Origin: a bacterium
GTDB taxonomy: Bacteria; Spirochaetota; Spirochaetia; JABEVK01
Assembly (NCBI GenBank): GCA_021781625.1
Contig: JAJXWL010000117.1
Span: forward strand, 1 to 6,507
Reading direction: 5' to 3'
Length of the DNA stretch: 6,507 bases
The position numbers and the translations under genes are program-made. Shown here piece after piece: positions 1 to 6,279 of this stretch; position 1 is the first letter of the stretch; each line of letters opens with the position of its first letter. The notes below the pieces were generated by a model. That model made no database searches and was not told the DNA's origin. It saw nothing but the letters and a program-made list of their open reading frames with translations.

Positions 1-189
1 GGAAAAATCGTTTCGGTCGATCGCCGCAAGGGTCGCGCCAAGATAGTTCTCGATTTCGATCGCAATCAATTTACCATTAACCTGGCTTTTGAAGTTCTCG
101 AAGCCGCGGCTGAGGCTCCTGTTGGCCCCTCCGGCCCTGTTGGCCAATCAGCTTCTACCGCACCGACCCCTCAGGGAAATGCGTCATGA
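1..189 (+). CDS. NusG-family transcription antiterminator, C-terminal KOW domain (5' truncated by window)
   Basis: The first 62 codons read in phase from base 1 to the TGA at 187-189. The visible start, GKIVSVDRRKGRAKIVLDF, is the pattern of a NusG/RfaH/LoaP/UpxY KOW domain (G-x-V-x-x-[IV]-D-x-x-[KR]-G-R-A-x-V), and the next stretch (TINLAFEVLE) fits the last strand. KOW domains of NusG proteins contact ribosomal protein S10 or Rho, while the missing N-terminal domain binds RNA polymerase. After the KOW fold comes a tail of about 25 residues rich in Ala, Pro, Gly and Ser, which is not part of the usual NusG core. The stop overlaps the next ATG as ATGA, so the protein is encoded at the head of, or inside, the sugar operon. 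This fits a specialised paralogue promoting processive transcription of a long polysaccharide operon rather than housekeeping nusG, which normally lies between secE and rplK. The family call is fairly firm; the specialised role is inferred. Confidence 0.8.
   Translation, partial: GKIVSVDRRKGRAKIVLDFDRNQFTINLAFEVLEAAAEAPVGPSGPVGQSASTAPTPQGNAS
118..145 (+). repeat. Short direct repeat in the NusG-like tail
   Basis: The 10-mer CCTGTTGGCC occurs at 118-127 and again at 136-145, one repeat per 18 nt (six codons). It encodes the PVG...PVG part of the tail. It looks like a small in-frame duplication in a low-complexity linker, not a regulatory element. Confidence 0.5.
173..177 (+). promoter_or_regulatory. 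Ribosome binding site for the dehydratase gene
   Basis: AGGGA lies 8 nt before the ATG at 186, inside the end of the NusG-like gene. With the ATGA stop/start overlap it supports 186 as the start and coupled translation. Confidence 0.5.
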
Positions 190-1658
190 GCTCCCGTCGG
201 TTGGTAATCATAGGCGCAGGCTTTGCGGGGCGGGCGCTAGCACGCGAAATCCGTGAGCGCTTTCCCGACCGAAGTCTCGAAGCGTTTTGGGACGATGACC
301 CGGCAAAGATCGGTTCCTTGTTGGACGGTGTTCCTGTTTTTGGTCCTATTTCAGCCCTGCAAACCCGTGAACCGGTCCCTGACGAAGCCATTCTCGCCAT
401 CCCCAGTGCCACCAAAGGCCAACTCAAACAAATTTACAACGCTGTTGTGCAGACAGGCATCCCTCGTATTCGAATTTTACCAGCTATCAGTCAAATCGTG
501 GACGGCGAGGCGCATTTTGTTCTGACTCGAGATATCGATCCCCAAGACCTTTTAGGTCGCAATCCGGTGCAGATTTCGCTTCGTCAAAGTCTGCGCTACC
601 TTAGGGGCAAGCGGGTCTTGATTACCGGCGCTGGCGGCAGTATCGGAAGCGAGCTAGCCCGTCAGCTTTTGTCAGGGGGGGCCGAACGCCTCTACCTCTT
701 GGGACACGGTGAAAACGCCATCTACCAAATCGATAAAGAACTGCGTCTTCTTCAAGCGGGGGGAGTTGGCGAGAAAGCCACCATCGTCCCCATCGTCGCC
801 GATCTTAAGGACGCCCACCACCTGCAGTTTCTTTTGTCACGCCTCAAGGCTGATGTGGTGTTTCACGCGGCCGCCCACAAACACGTTCCCATGATGGAAG
901 CCAACCCTGTAGAGGCCTGCGCCAATAACGTCTTGGGAACAAAAAACCTCTTGGAGGCTTGCCTTGAGCATCAGGTGAAAAAGTTTGTGCTGATTTCTAC
1001 CGATAAAGCGGTGCTGCCGCACTCAGTCTATGGGGTGACGAAAAAGATCAGCGAAGATTTGGTGCTTGAGGCCGGTCTGCGAGGGCAAGGTCAGTATATG
1101 ACTGTCCGCTTTGGCAATGTGCTCGGTTCCCGAGGGAGTATTGTTCCTCTCTTTCGTGAACAAATTCTGGCTGGCGGACCTGTCACCATAACCGACCCAG
1201 CCGCCTCCCGGTACTTCATGACCATTCCTGAGGCTGTGAGCTTGGTGCTCCAAACAGGAGGAATGGGCCAGGCGGGTCAGCTCTACCTTTTAGACATGGG
1301 TGAGCCCATTCTGATCGAAGATCTAGCGGCGCAAATTATACGATTTTATGGCAACGAACCGGGCAAAGATATTGCTATTCAGTACATTGGCCTGCGCCCC
1401 GGCGAACGGCTCGAAGAACGGCTTTTTGCCCCCGACGAAGAACCTGTCCCCACGGCGTATGCAAGGATCAACCGTTTGGTTCGTGCACCCGGCTCGGAGA
1501 TCTCACCACACCGGCTTGACGAGTTGCTACTCAAGCTAAAACCGGTTTGTGTTTACCACCCCGACACGGCAGGACAATACCGAAACAGGCGGGTTTTACG
1601 CGAGATTCTCCGCGAGTTTTACCCTACCCTGGAGGCCAAGAATGAACCCGAGTTCTAA
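186..1658 (+). CDS. CapD/FlaA1-family NDP-sugar 4,6-dehydratase (probable UDP-GlcNAc dehydratase), without membrane domain
   Basis: A 490-residue protein with two Rossmann units. Residues 5-60 form a CoA-binding-like domain starting LVIIGAGFAGRALA, as in long CapD/PglF/WbpM proteins. Residues about 140-415 are the extended SDR dehydratase: NAD-binding TGAGGSIG at 147-154, HAAAHKHVPMME at 227-238, STDKAV at 271-276 with catalytic Asp273/Lys274, a Y-x3-K pair at 282-286, RFGNVLGSRGSI at 308-319 and LRPGERLEE at 403-411. Family members remove water from UDP-GlcNAc to give a UDP-4-keto-6-deoxy sugar, the first step towards bacillosamine, pseudaminic acid or QuiNAc-type sugars. Long family members run about 600-650 residues with four N-terminal membrane helices; here these are absent and the ATG overlaps the upstream stop, so the protein should be soluble. 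Tyr282 stands where PglF-like enzymes have Met, as in the short PseB/FlaA1 type. The next gene, an aminotransferase, would use the product. Exact substrate is uncertain. Confidence 0.92.
   Translation: MSSRRLVIIGAGFAGRALAREIRERFPDRSLEAFWDDDPAKIGSLLDGVPVFGPISALQTREPVPDEAILAIPSATKGQLKQIYNAVVQTGIPRIRILPAISQIVDGEAHFVLTRDIDPQDLLGRNPVQISLRQSLRYLRGKRVLITGAGGSIGSELARQLLSGGAERLYLLGHGENAIYQIDKELRLLQAGGVGEKATIVPIVADLKDAHHLQFLLSRLKADVVFHAAAHKHVPMMEANPVEACANNVLGTKNLLEACLEHQVKKFVLISTDKAVLPHSVYGVTKKISEDLVLEAGLRGQGQYMTVRFGNVLGSRGSIVPLFREQILAGGPVTITDPAASRYFMTIPEAVSLVLQTGGMGQAGQLYLLDMGEPILIEDLAAQIIRFYGNEPGKDIAIQYIGLRPGERLEERLFAPDEEPVPTAYARINRLVRAPGSEISPHRLDELLLKLKPVCVYHPDTAGQYRNRRVLREILREFYPTLEAKNEPEF
1631..1635 (+). 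promoter_or_regulatory. Ribosome binding site that fixes the aminotransferase start
   Basis: GGAGG lies 6 nt before the ATG at 1642. It selects this start over an in-frame ATG at 1549, which would add 31 residues overlapping the dehydratase with no family similarity. Confidence 0.8.
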
Positions 1659-2838
1659 GGTCACCAGCGTTCCCTTCTCGCGTCCTGTTCTTGGTCCCGA
1701 AGAGGAACAAGCGGTCGTAGAGGTTTTGAGGTCCGGTTGGCTTACCACGGGCCCGCAGGCTCAGGCCTTTGAAACTGAGTTTGCCGACTACGCCGGAACC
1801 AAGTTTGCGCTTGCCGTCAACAGCGCGACGGCAGGCCTGCATTTAGCCCTCGAAGCGCTTGGAGTTGGCCCCGGGGATGTCTGTGCTGTTCCCGATTACA
1901 CCTTTACAGCAACAGCAGAAGTTGTCCGGTACCAGGGCGCCGACCCGGCATTTTTAGATTGTTCGCCCGAAAGCCCGAATTTTGACCCCCAACGACTCGA
2001 AGATCTTTTAAAAAAACAGCGCGTTAAGGTGGTGCTTCCCGTGCATTTGACAGGTGAGCCCTTTGACAGCGAGGCCTTGTCTTTTCTTCAAAACCGTTAC
2101 GGTTTTGCCGTTGTTGAAGATGCCGCACACATGATTCCCTCGCGACGTCCCGACGGCCGTTTGTGGGGAGCCGGAAGTGAGGTTGGTGTGTTTTCTTTTT
2201 ATGCTAACAAGAATATGACCACCGGCGAAGGGGGGATGATTGTCACGGACAACGAAGCCTGGGCCCACCGTATGCGCCGTATGCGACTCCATGGCATCGA
2301 CCGGGATGCCTTTGACCGCTTTACCTCGCGGCGGGGCTCTTGGGAGTATCAAATTGTCGCTCCCGGCTTTAAGTACAACATGACTGATGTTGCGGCGGCG
2401 ATTGGCCGTGTCCAGTTGACCAAAGCCCAAGCTTTTTGGACGGCACGCCAACGATTGGTTCAACGCTACCGCGAAGGTTTGGCGTCCTGCCACTCTTTAG
2501 AGTTACCAAGCTGGCGCGAGGATCATGCCTGGCATGTCTTCAGTCCGTTGCTGGCACCCGCCGTGTCCGCTTGGCGGGACCGCTTTGTTCAAGAATTAAC
2601 GCAACGAGGCGTTGGCATCTCGGTGCACTACACTCCCCTTCATCGCATGCAATATTGGCGCGAAACTTATGGGCTTAGCTCTGAGGCGTTTCCCCACTCA
2701 GCATCACGCGGCGAAAGAACATTTTCGCTTCCCCTTTTCCCTTCGATGACCGAAGCCCAGCAAGAGTTTGTCCTTGATGCGGTTATACAAGTTCATCAGC
2801 AGATGAGCCAGGAGGTCGACTCTGGCCACTCGCCGTAA
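1642..2838 (+). CDS. DegT/DnrJ/EryC1/StrS (ArnB/PseC-type) PLP-dependent sugar aminotransferase
   Basis: A 398-residue protein, normal for this family. Motifs in order: PFSRPVLGPEEEQAVVEVL and SGWLTTGPQ near the N-terminus; VNSATAGLHLAL for phosphate binding of PLP; PDYTFTATAE; PVHLTGEPFD; VVEDAAHMIPS with Asp160 pairing to the pyridine nitrogen; SFYANKNMTTGEGGM with Lys190 as the Schiff-base lysine; then VHYTPLHRMQYWRETYG and SLPLFPSMT, typical of ArnB/PseC/PglE-like C4 aminotransferases. These transfer an amino group, usually from glutamate, to a UDP-4-keto-6-deoxy sugar. The catalytic Lys is present and no iron-sulfur cysteine cluster is visible, so this is an aminotransferase and not a ColD/E1-type 3-dehydrase. 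It overlaps the dehydratase by 17 nt, so the pair would yield a UDP-4-amino-4,6-dideoxy sugar. The translation start is set by GGAGG 6 nt upstream. The regio- and stereochemistry cannot be read from sequence. Confidence 0.93.
   Translation: MNPSSKVTSVPFSRPVLGPEEEQAVVEVLRSGWLTTGPQAQAFETEFADYAGTKFALAVNSATAGLHLALEALGVGPGDVCAVPDYTFTATAEVVRYQGADPAFLDCSPESPNFDPQRLEDLLKKQRVKVVLPVHLTGEPFDSEALSFLQNRYGFAVVEDAAHMIPSRRPDGRLWGAGSEVGVFSFYANKNMTTGEGGMIVTDNEAWAHRMRRMRLHGIDRDAFDRFTSRRGSWEYQIVAPGFKYNMTDVAAAIGRVQLTKAQAFWTARQRLVQRYREGLASCHSLELPSWREDHAWHVFSPLLAPAVSAWRDRFVQELTQRGVGISVHYTPLHRMQYWRETYGLSSEAFPHSASRGERTFSLPLFPSMTEAQQEFVLDAVIQVHQQMSQEVDSGHSP
2810..2815 (+). promoter_or_regulatory. Ribosome binding site pointing to a CTG start
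   Basis: AGGAGG lies 6 nt before CTG at 2822, the same spacing as at the aminotransferase start. No ATG, GTG or TTG in the correct frame follows it until the ATG at 2909, which is 93 nt away and too far to be served by it. Confidence 0.65.
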
Positions 2839-4948
2839 GACGTCATCAGACCCCATTCGCGACCCTCTCTTTCACCCCGATCCCCGGCTTTTCGAGACTC
2901 CACCGGGAATGCTTTTTGGCTTAACCCTTCGTTCGCCGGTCGCGCATGGCAAGCTTTTGGCTATGGTTCACCCCCCGCTTCCCGAGGGCTTTACGCTTTT
3001 GCGGGCTGAAGATCTTCCGGGAAGCGATGTTCTACACGTGCTAAAAAGCCGTCTGCCTCTGCTCAACGGTGATCTCATACGCTATGTTGGTGAACCGATT
3101 GCTTTGGTGTCAGGACCAAATGAAACTTTGGTGCGCTCCTGGGCCAAAAAGGTACGCTTTTTATTTCAGAAACCGACTCTGGACCAATATAGCCAGGGTA
3201 TACGGCTCAAATCGCGGTCGCTGGCAGGGGGGCACTACATCCCTGATGACCAAAACGTGCGCCTCATCGAGGGGGTCTACTCGACAGGGGCTCAAGATGC
3301 CGGGGTATTTGATGCCTGCGAAGCTACTGCCCTTGTTCAGAACGACGAGGCCTGGCTGAGCGTCAAAAGCCAATGGCCAGGAAATGTGGTTCACAGTGTC
3401 GCCCGCGCCTTGGGGCTCGAAGCGAACAAGGTGAAGGTCAAAGCGCGGCCGTCGTCAGCCCACCTCAATAGTCAAGTTTGGTTTCCGACAGTGCTTGCCG
3501 TCCACGCCGCCCTGTTGTCGCAAGCTAGTGGGCATCCGGTCAGAATGACGCTGAGCAAGGACGAAGAGTTTTTCTATTCGCCCAAGCGACCAGAGTCCCG
3601 AATTCTCCTCCGCTCAACCGTTGACGCCCAAGGCCGCATTCTCGACTTCTCGGCAGACGCCGTGCTCAATGTTGGTGCTTATGGTGTCCTCGAAGAGGAA
3701 TTGCTTGATCGCTGTATCCTGGGCCTCTTGACGCCTTACCGTTTTGGGGCGTTCCAAGCCAATGCTCATGCCGAGCTGAGCCACACTCCTCCTCGTGGTC
3801 CCGTAGGGGGCATGGGAGAAAACCTAGGAACGTTTGCGCTGGAAAGCCACGTTCAAGATATCTGCGAGGCTCTCGAGCTGGACCCCCTTGCCTGGCGAAA
3901 GGATAACGCACTGGGCCGTGATCAAATCGCTTTTACGGGCGAAGCGTGGAAAGCAGATGCCCCCTTAACAGCGCTCGTTTCTGAGCTAGGCAAAGCGTCA
4001 GATTTTGGGCGCAAATATGCTAGCTTTCATCAACTGAATTCGCGAACGCAAGAATGGCGAGATGAAGCTCTCCCCTTAAGAGGCATAGGGCTGGCTACGG
4101 GTTTTCAAGGAAACGGCTTTTTAGCCGGGGGAACTTCTACGGTGAATCTCGAGATACGGCTTGAGACAGATTCCAGCTTGAGTATCTTCTCCCCCTTGGT
4201 AACCGCCAACGAACACTTAGAAGCTCTTTGGAAACACGCGCTTGGCGACCCCCTTGGTATTCCCCCTGAACAGGTTCGCATTTGTCCTGTTCTGACCGGG
4301 GAACATCCTACCGGCGGCCCGTCGCTGGCATCACGCTCTTTCGAAATCTTACCGAAATTATTAGCCAAAGCTGGACATACGCTGGCTCAGCGACGAGCTC
4401 ATCAGCCCTTGCCTTTGCATCTTCATACCCTCTTCAGGCGCAAGGCCAACCCGGCCTGGGACCCAGAGAACTTTACCGGTCAGCCCTTCTTATCGTTGTC
4501 GTGGGTCGGGGCGGTAGCCGAAGTGGAAGTTCTTCCCCTACTTTCAGAAATTCGTATTAAAAAAATCACAGTGATGGCGGATGCCGGGCCCCTGATGGAC
4601 GAAACCTCTGCCCGAGATGCGATTACTGAGGGTGTTTTGTCAGCGGTGGGCTGGGTGTTTTCTGAGAACATCTTTTGGGAGAAACTCACCATCCCTCGGT
4701 CGATCTTTCAAAAATATCGACTACCCAGTGTGCGTGAGGTTCCTCGCCTAGAAATTCTATTTTTTCAGAATCCTAAGGGGAGCTCACCACGCGGCTTAGG
4801 GTCCCTAGGAAGCAGTGCAACAGCTCCAGCACGCTTATCAGCGATTCGACAGGCTCTGGCACCCAGCTGGAGGCATTTACCAGTGACGAGAAAAATGTTA
4901 GACGAGGCTTTGAGAAAACATGAAGCAGAACTTGATCCTGAACGGTGA
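2822..4948 (+). CDS. Molybdenum hydroxylase (xanthine dehydrogenase/CoxL-like) large subunit homologue with degenerate Mo site
   Basis: Read from CTG 2822 the protein has 708 residues, somewhat short for CoxL/XdhA-type subunits (about 750-800). Family marks, in this numbering: PPGMLFGLTLRSPVAHGK at 27-44, IRYVGEPIALV at 86-96, EGVYSTGAQ at 150-158, VRMTLSKDEEF at 240-250, NVGAYG at 283-288, FALES at 338-342, RGIGLATGFQGNGF at 420-433, TGGPSLASRS near 497-506, and VGAVAEVEV at 562-570. The first ATG (2909, residue 30) lies inside the conserved GML-x4-LRSP motif, so translation must begin upstream; CTG with AGGAGG is the only supported choice. Key active-site features are missing: the GGGFGGK loop reads SSAHLNSQ (211-218), AFRGFG reads PVGGMG, and the C-terminal GxGE reads GLGSLGSS. 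Active enzymes hydroxylate substrates at a Mo-pterin centre; this one probably cannot do so in the normal way. It overlaps both neighbours. Family call is sound, function unknown. Confidence 0.82.
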   Translation: MATRRKTSSDPIRDPLFHPDPRLFETPPGMLFGLTLRSPVAHGKLLAMVHPPLPEGFTLLRAEDLPGSDVLHVLKSRLPLLNGDLIRYVGEPIALVSGPNETLVRSWAKKVRFLFQKPTLDQYSQGIRLKSRSLAGGHYIPDDQNVRLIEGVYSTGAQDAGVFDACEATALVQNDEAWLSVKSQWPGNVVHSVARALGLEANKVKVKARPSSAHLNSQVWFPTVLAVHAALLSQASGHPVRMTLSKDEEFFYSPKRPESRILLRSTVDAQGRILDFSADAVLNVGAYGVLEEELLDRCILGLLTPYRFGAFQANAHAELSHTPPRGPVGGMGENLGTFALESHVQDICEALELDPLAWRKDNALGRDQIAFTGEAWKADAPLTALVSELGKASDFGRKYASFHQLNSRTQEWRDEALPLRGIGLATGFQGNGFLAGGTSTVNLEIRLETDSSLSIFSPLVTANEHLEALWKHALGDPLGIPPEQVRICPVLTGEHPTGGPSLASRSFEILPKLLAKAGHTLAQRRAHQPLPLHLHTLFRRKANPAWDPENFTGQPFLSLSWVGAVAEVEVLPLLSEIRIKKITVMADAGPLMDETSARDAITEGVLSAVGWVFSENIFWEKLTIPRSIFQKYRLPSVREVPRLEILFFQNPKGSSPRGLGSLGSSATAPARLSAIRQALAPSWRHLPVTRKMLDEALRKHEAELDPER

Positions 4949-5402
4949 GGACGTAAGCCTCAAGGGCGAAGATGAAGACTCTCTTTTTGCCGTTCTAAAA
5001 GCAGAAACCAAACTTTTTTCGGGCATCATCTGTTGTCAGAAGGGTTTCTGCGGCCGCTGTCATGTACTCTTAGAGGGCCGCGAAGTTCCCTCGTGTTTGG
5101 TGCCATTTTATCAGGCTCGCCAGCGAGAAGTCGTGACCCCCGAAGGCTTCGCTGCCACCGAGGAACACCGGATTTTTCGCCAGCTTCTCGATGAGGAGGG
5201 GCTGGTGTTTTGCCACCAATGTACCGAAGCTCAAATCTTTCACCTGAGTGCCTACCTCGAACAGTTCCCCGCCCCCGAAGAAGAAGAATTGCGAACCGCG
5301 ATTTCTGAGATACCCTGCCGTTGTGGTAGCCGTCCTGTTCTCGAACGTGCCGTACGCCGACTGGCCGCCCTCAAGGAGTCCGACCGTGCCGGACGAAGAT
5401 AA
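4920..5402 (+). CDS. 2Fe-2S subunit of the molybdenum-hydroxylase-like complex (CoxS/XdhC-type)
   Basis: A 160-residue protein of the size usual for CoxS-type small subunits. The N-terminal half is a plant-ferredoxin fold with Cys39-x4-Cys44-x2-Cys47-x11-Cys59 (core CQKGFCGRC), the first 2Fe-2S site. The C-terminal helical half keeps Cys98-x2-Cys101 and the Cys133-Arg-Cys135 pair of the second site. Surrounding residues differ from the norm: CHQCTEA where most have CGFCTPG, and CRCGSR where most have CRCTGY. An additional Cys38 sits next to Cys39. In working enzymes these clusters pass electrons from the Mo site to FAD. The start overlaps the large subunit by 29 nt; its ribosome site is weak (GAGG at 4904-4907, 12 nt away, or GAG at 4912-4914), suggesting translation coupled to the upstream gene. 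All eight cluster cysteines are present, so both clusters should form. Confidence 0.92.
   Translation: MKQNLILNGEDVSLKGEDEDSLFAVLKAETKLFSGIICCQKGFCGRCHVLLEGREVPSCLVPFYQARQREVVTPEGFAATEEHRIFRQLLDEEGLVFCHQCTEAQIFHLSAYLEQFPAPEEEELRTAISEIPCRCGSRPVLERAVRRLAALKESDRAGRR
5373..5378 (+). promoter_or_regulatory. Ribosome binding site selecting a GTG start for the FAD subunit
   Basis: AAGGAG lies 7 nt before GTG at 5386. An in-frame ATG at 5248 would add 46 residues lying wholly inside the 2Fe-2S gene with no family resemblance, so GTG is preferred. Confidence 0.75.
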
Positions 5403-6246
5403 CCTCCCACCCCTGGTTCATACGCCAAAAACTCTAACTGAAGCTTTGGCGCTACTTAACGCCTATCCGAAAGCCCAGCTGTGGGCAGGCGGCACTGCCA
5501 GTCCCGAACAAGATTTTAGTTCACCGATCCGTCTACCGACTACCGTGGTGTCGTTGCACCTTGTCGAAGACCTGAAGCGGGTGCAGTACGGAGACAGGTT
5601 TGTTGATTTAGGGGCGGGAATGACGCTGAACCAAGTTTTGCATGTCATGAAAGCCTTTCTCAACCCGGCGCTCCGTCAAGCGATTTTAGCTACTGGCTAC
5701 ACGGCGTTGCGAAACTTAGCAACCTTAGGGGGGAACCTCTGTCAAAAAGGATTCTTTGGCGATCTGTTCCCTGTCCTGCACCTCATTGGTGCGCAATTTG
5801 AGTTTCGTGGTCTTAGGTCAGCAAGGTGGCTCACCTCGACACAGGTTTCTGATGAAGGTAGGCTTACCCCCCTTGCCGGAGAAATCCTCACACGAGTCCG
5901 CATTCCCCAAGAGGATTGGCCGCATTTCTTTTATCAAAAAATTGGGAACTTTCGCACGCCTTGGGATGAGCGTCTTTCGATGACAGCGTTGGCGCGTACA
6001 AAACATGGCCTCGTGGAAGCACTCCGCTTAATTTTTTACCTTCCCCACACCGGTCTTTTGCGCCATCGAGGTCTCGAAGCTGAATTCGTTGGCCAACGGG
6101 TACCTTTTGCCCCCCGTTTACGTCAAGAAGCCTTAAAAAGCATTCAGGAGGCGATGCAGGAACTATCGTTACCTCCCAGCCTTTTTCAAAAGGATCGTGT
6201 CCTTCACATGACCCGTTGGGTGCTTTCGCAAATTCAAGACGATTAA
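5386..6246 (+). CDS. FAD-binding subunit of the molybdenum-hydroxylase-like complex (CoxM/XdhB-type)
   Basis: Read from GTG 5386, the protein has 286 residues, the normal length for stand-alone FAD subunits of this family. It has the two-part FAD_binding_5 pattern: AGGT at 34-37 for the pyrophosphate, then RNLATLGGNLC at 109-119 followed by GDLFPVLHLIGA at 125-136. LAGEILTRVRIP at 163-174 and the FYQKIGNFR segment near 182-190 match the transition into the CO_deh_flav_C domain, which fills residues about 180-280. In active enzymes this subunit takes electrons from the 2Fe-2S clusters and hands them to NAD+, a quinone or another acceptor. It overlaps the 2Fe-2S gene by 17 nt and is the last gene of the operon. 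No strong loss of FAD contacts is visible, in contrast to the large subunit. The electron acceptor or donor cannot be told from sequence. Confidence 0.88.
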   Translation: MPDEDNLPPLVHTPKTLTEALALLNAYPKAQLWAGGTASPEQDFSSPIRLPTTVVSLHLVEDLKRVQYGDRFVDLGAGMTLNQVLHVMKAFLNPALRQAILATGYTALRNLATLGGNLCQKGFFGDLFPVLHLIGAQFEFRGLRSARWLTSTQVSDEGRLTPLAGEILTRVRIPQEDWPHFFYQKIGNFRTPWDERLSMTALARTKHGLVEALRLIFYLPHTGLLRHRGLEAEFVGQRVPFAPRLRQEALKSIQEAMQELSLPPSLFQKDRVLHMTRWVLSQIQDD

Positions 6247-6279
6247 GCCTCAAACGGACAAAATTTGCTCGAAGAGAGT
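6247..6279. other. Short convergent intergenic gap, no clear terminator
   Basis: Only 33 nt separate the operon's last stop from the stop of the minus-strand gene. I see no GC-rich hairpin followed by a T run on either strand, so termination is Rho-dependent or lies inside the facing genes. Confidence 0.5.

Noticed and set aside
1549..1641. Upstream ATG that would extend the aminotransferase by 31 residues
   Set aside because: The extension lies inside the dehydratase gene, lacks a ribosome site and has no family similarity; GGAGG before 1642 fits better.
2008..2493. A 161-codon minus-strand open frame inside the aminotransferase gene
   Set aside because: It lies wholly antisense to a gene with clear catalytic motifs; its composition and lack of motifs point to a shadow.
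1642..2838. Possibility that the DegT protein is an iron-sulfur 3-dehydrase (ColD/DdhC-like) served by the redox genes
   Set aside because: The Schiff-base lysine (Lys190) is present and the cysteine pattern for a 2Fe-2S cluster is not, so it is a normal aminotransferase.
4510..4518. GGCGGTAGC, identical to the core of the enterobacterial ops element used by RfaH
   Set aside because: It lies deep in a coding region and encodes part of the conserved VGAVAEVEV motif, far from a leader, and the following bases do not match ops. Coincidence is more likely, though a NusG paralogue is present.
2822..4948. Pseudogene reading for the large subunit
   Set aside because: The frame is uninterrupted over 708 codons, family motifs are in order throughout, and its ends overlap intact neighbours; loss is confined to active-site motifs.
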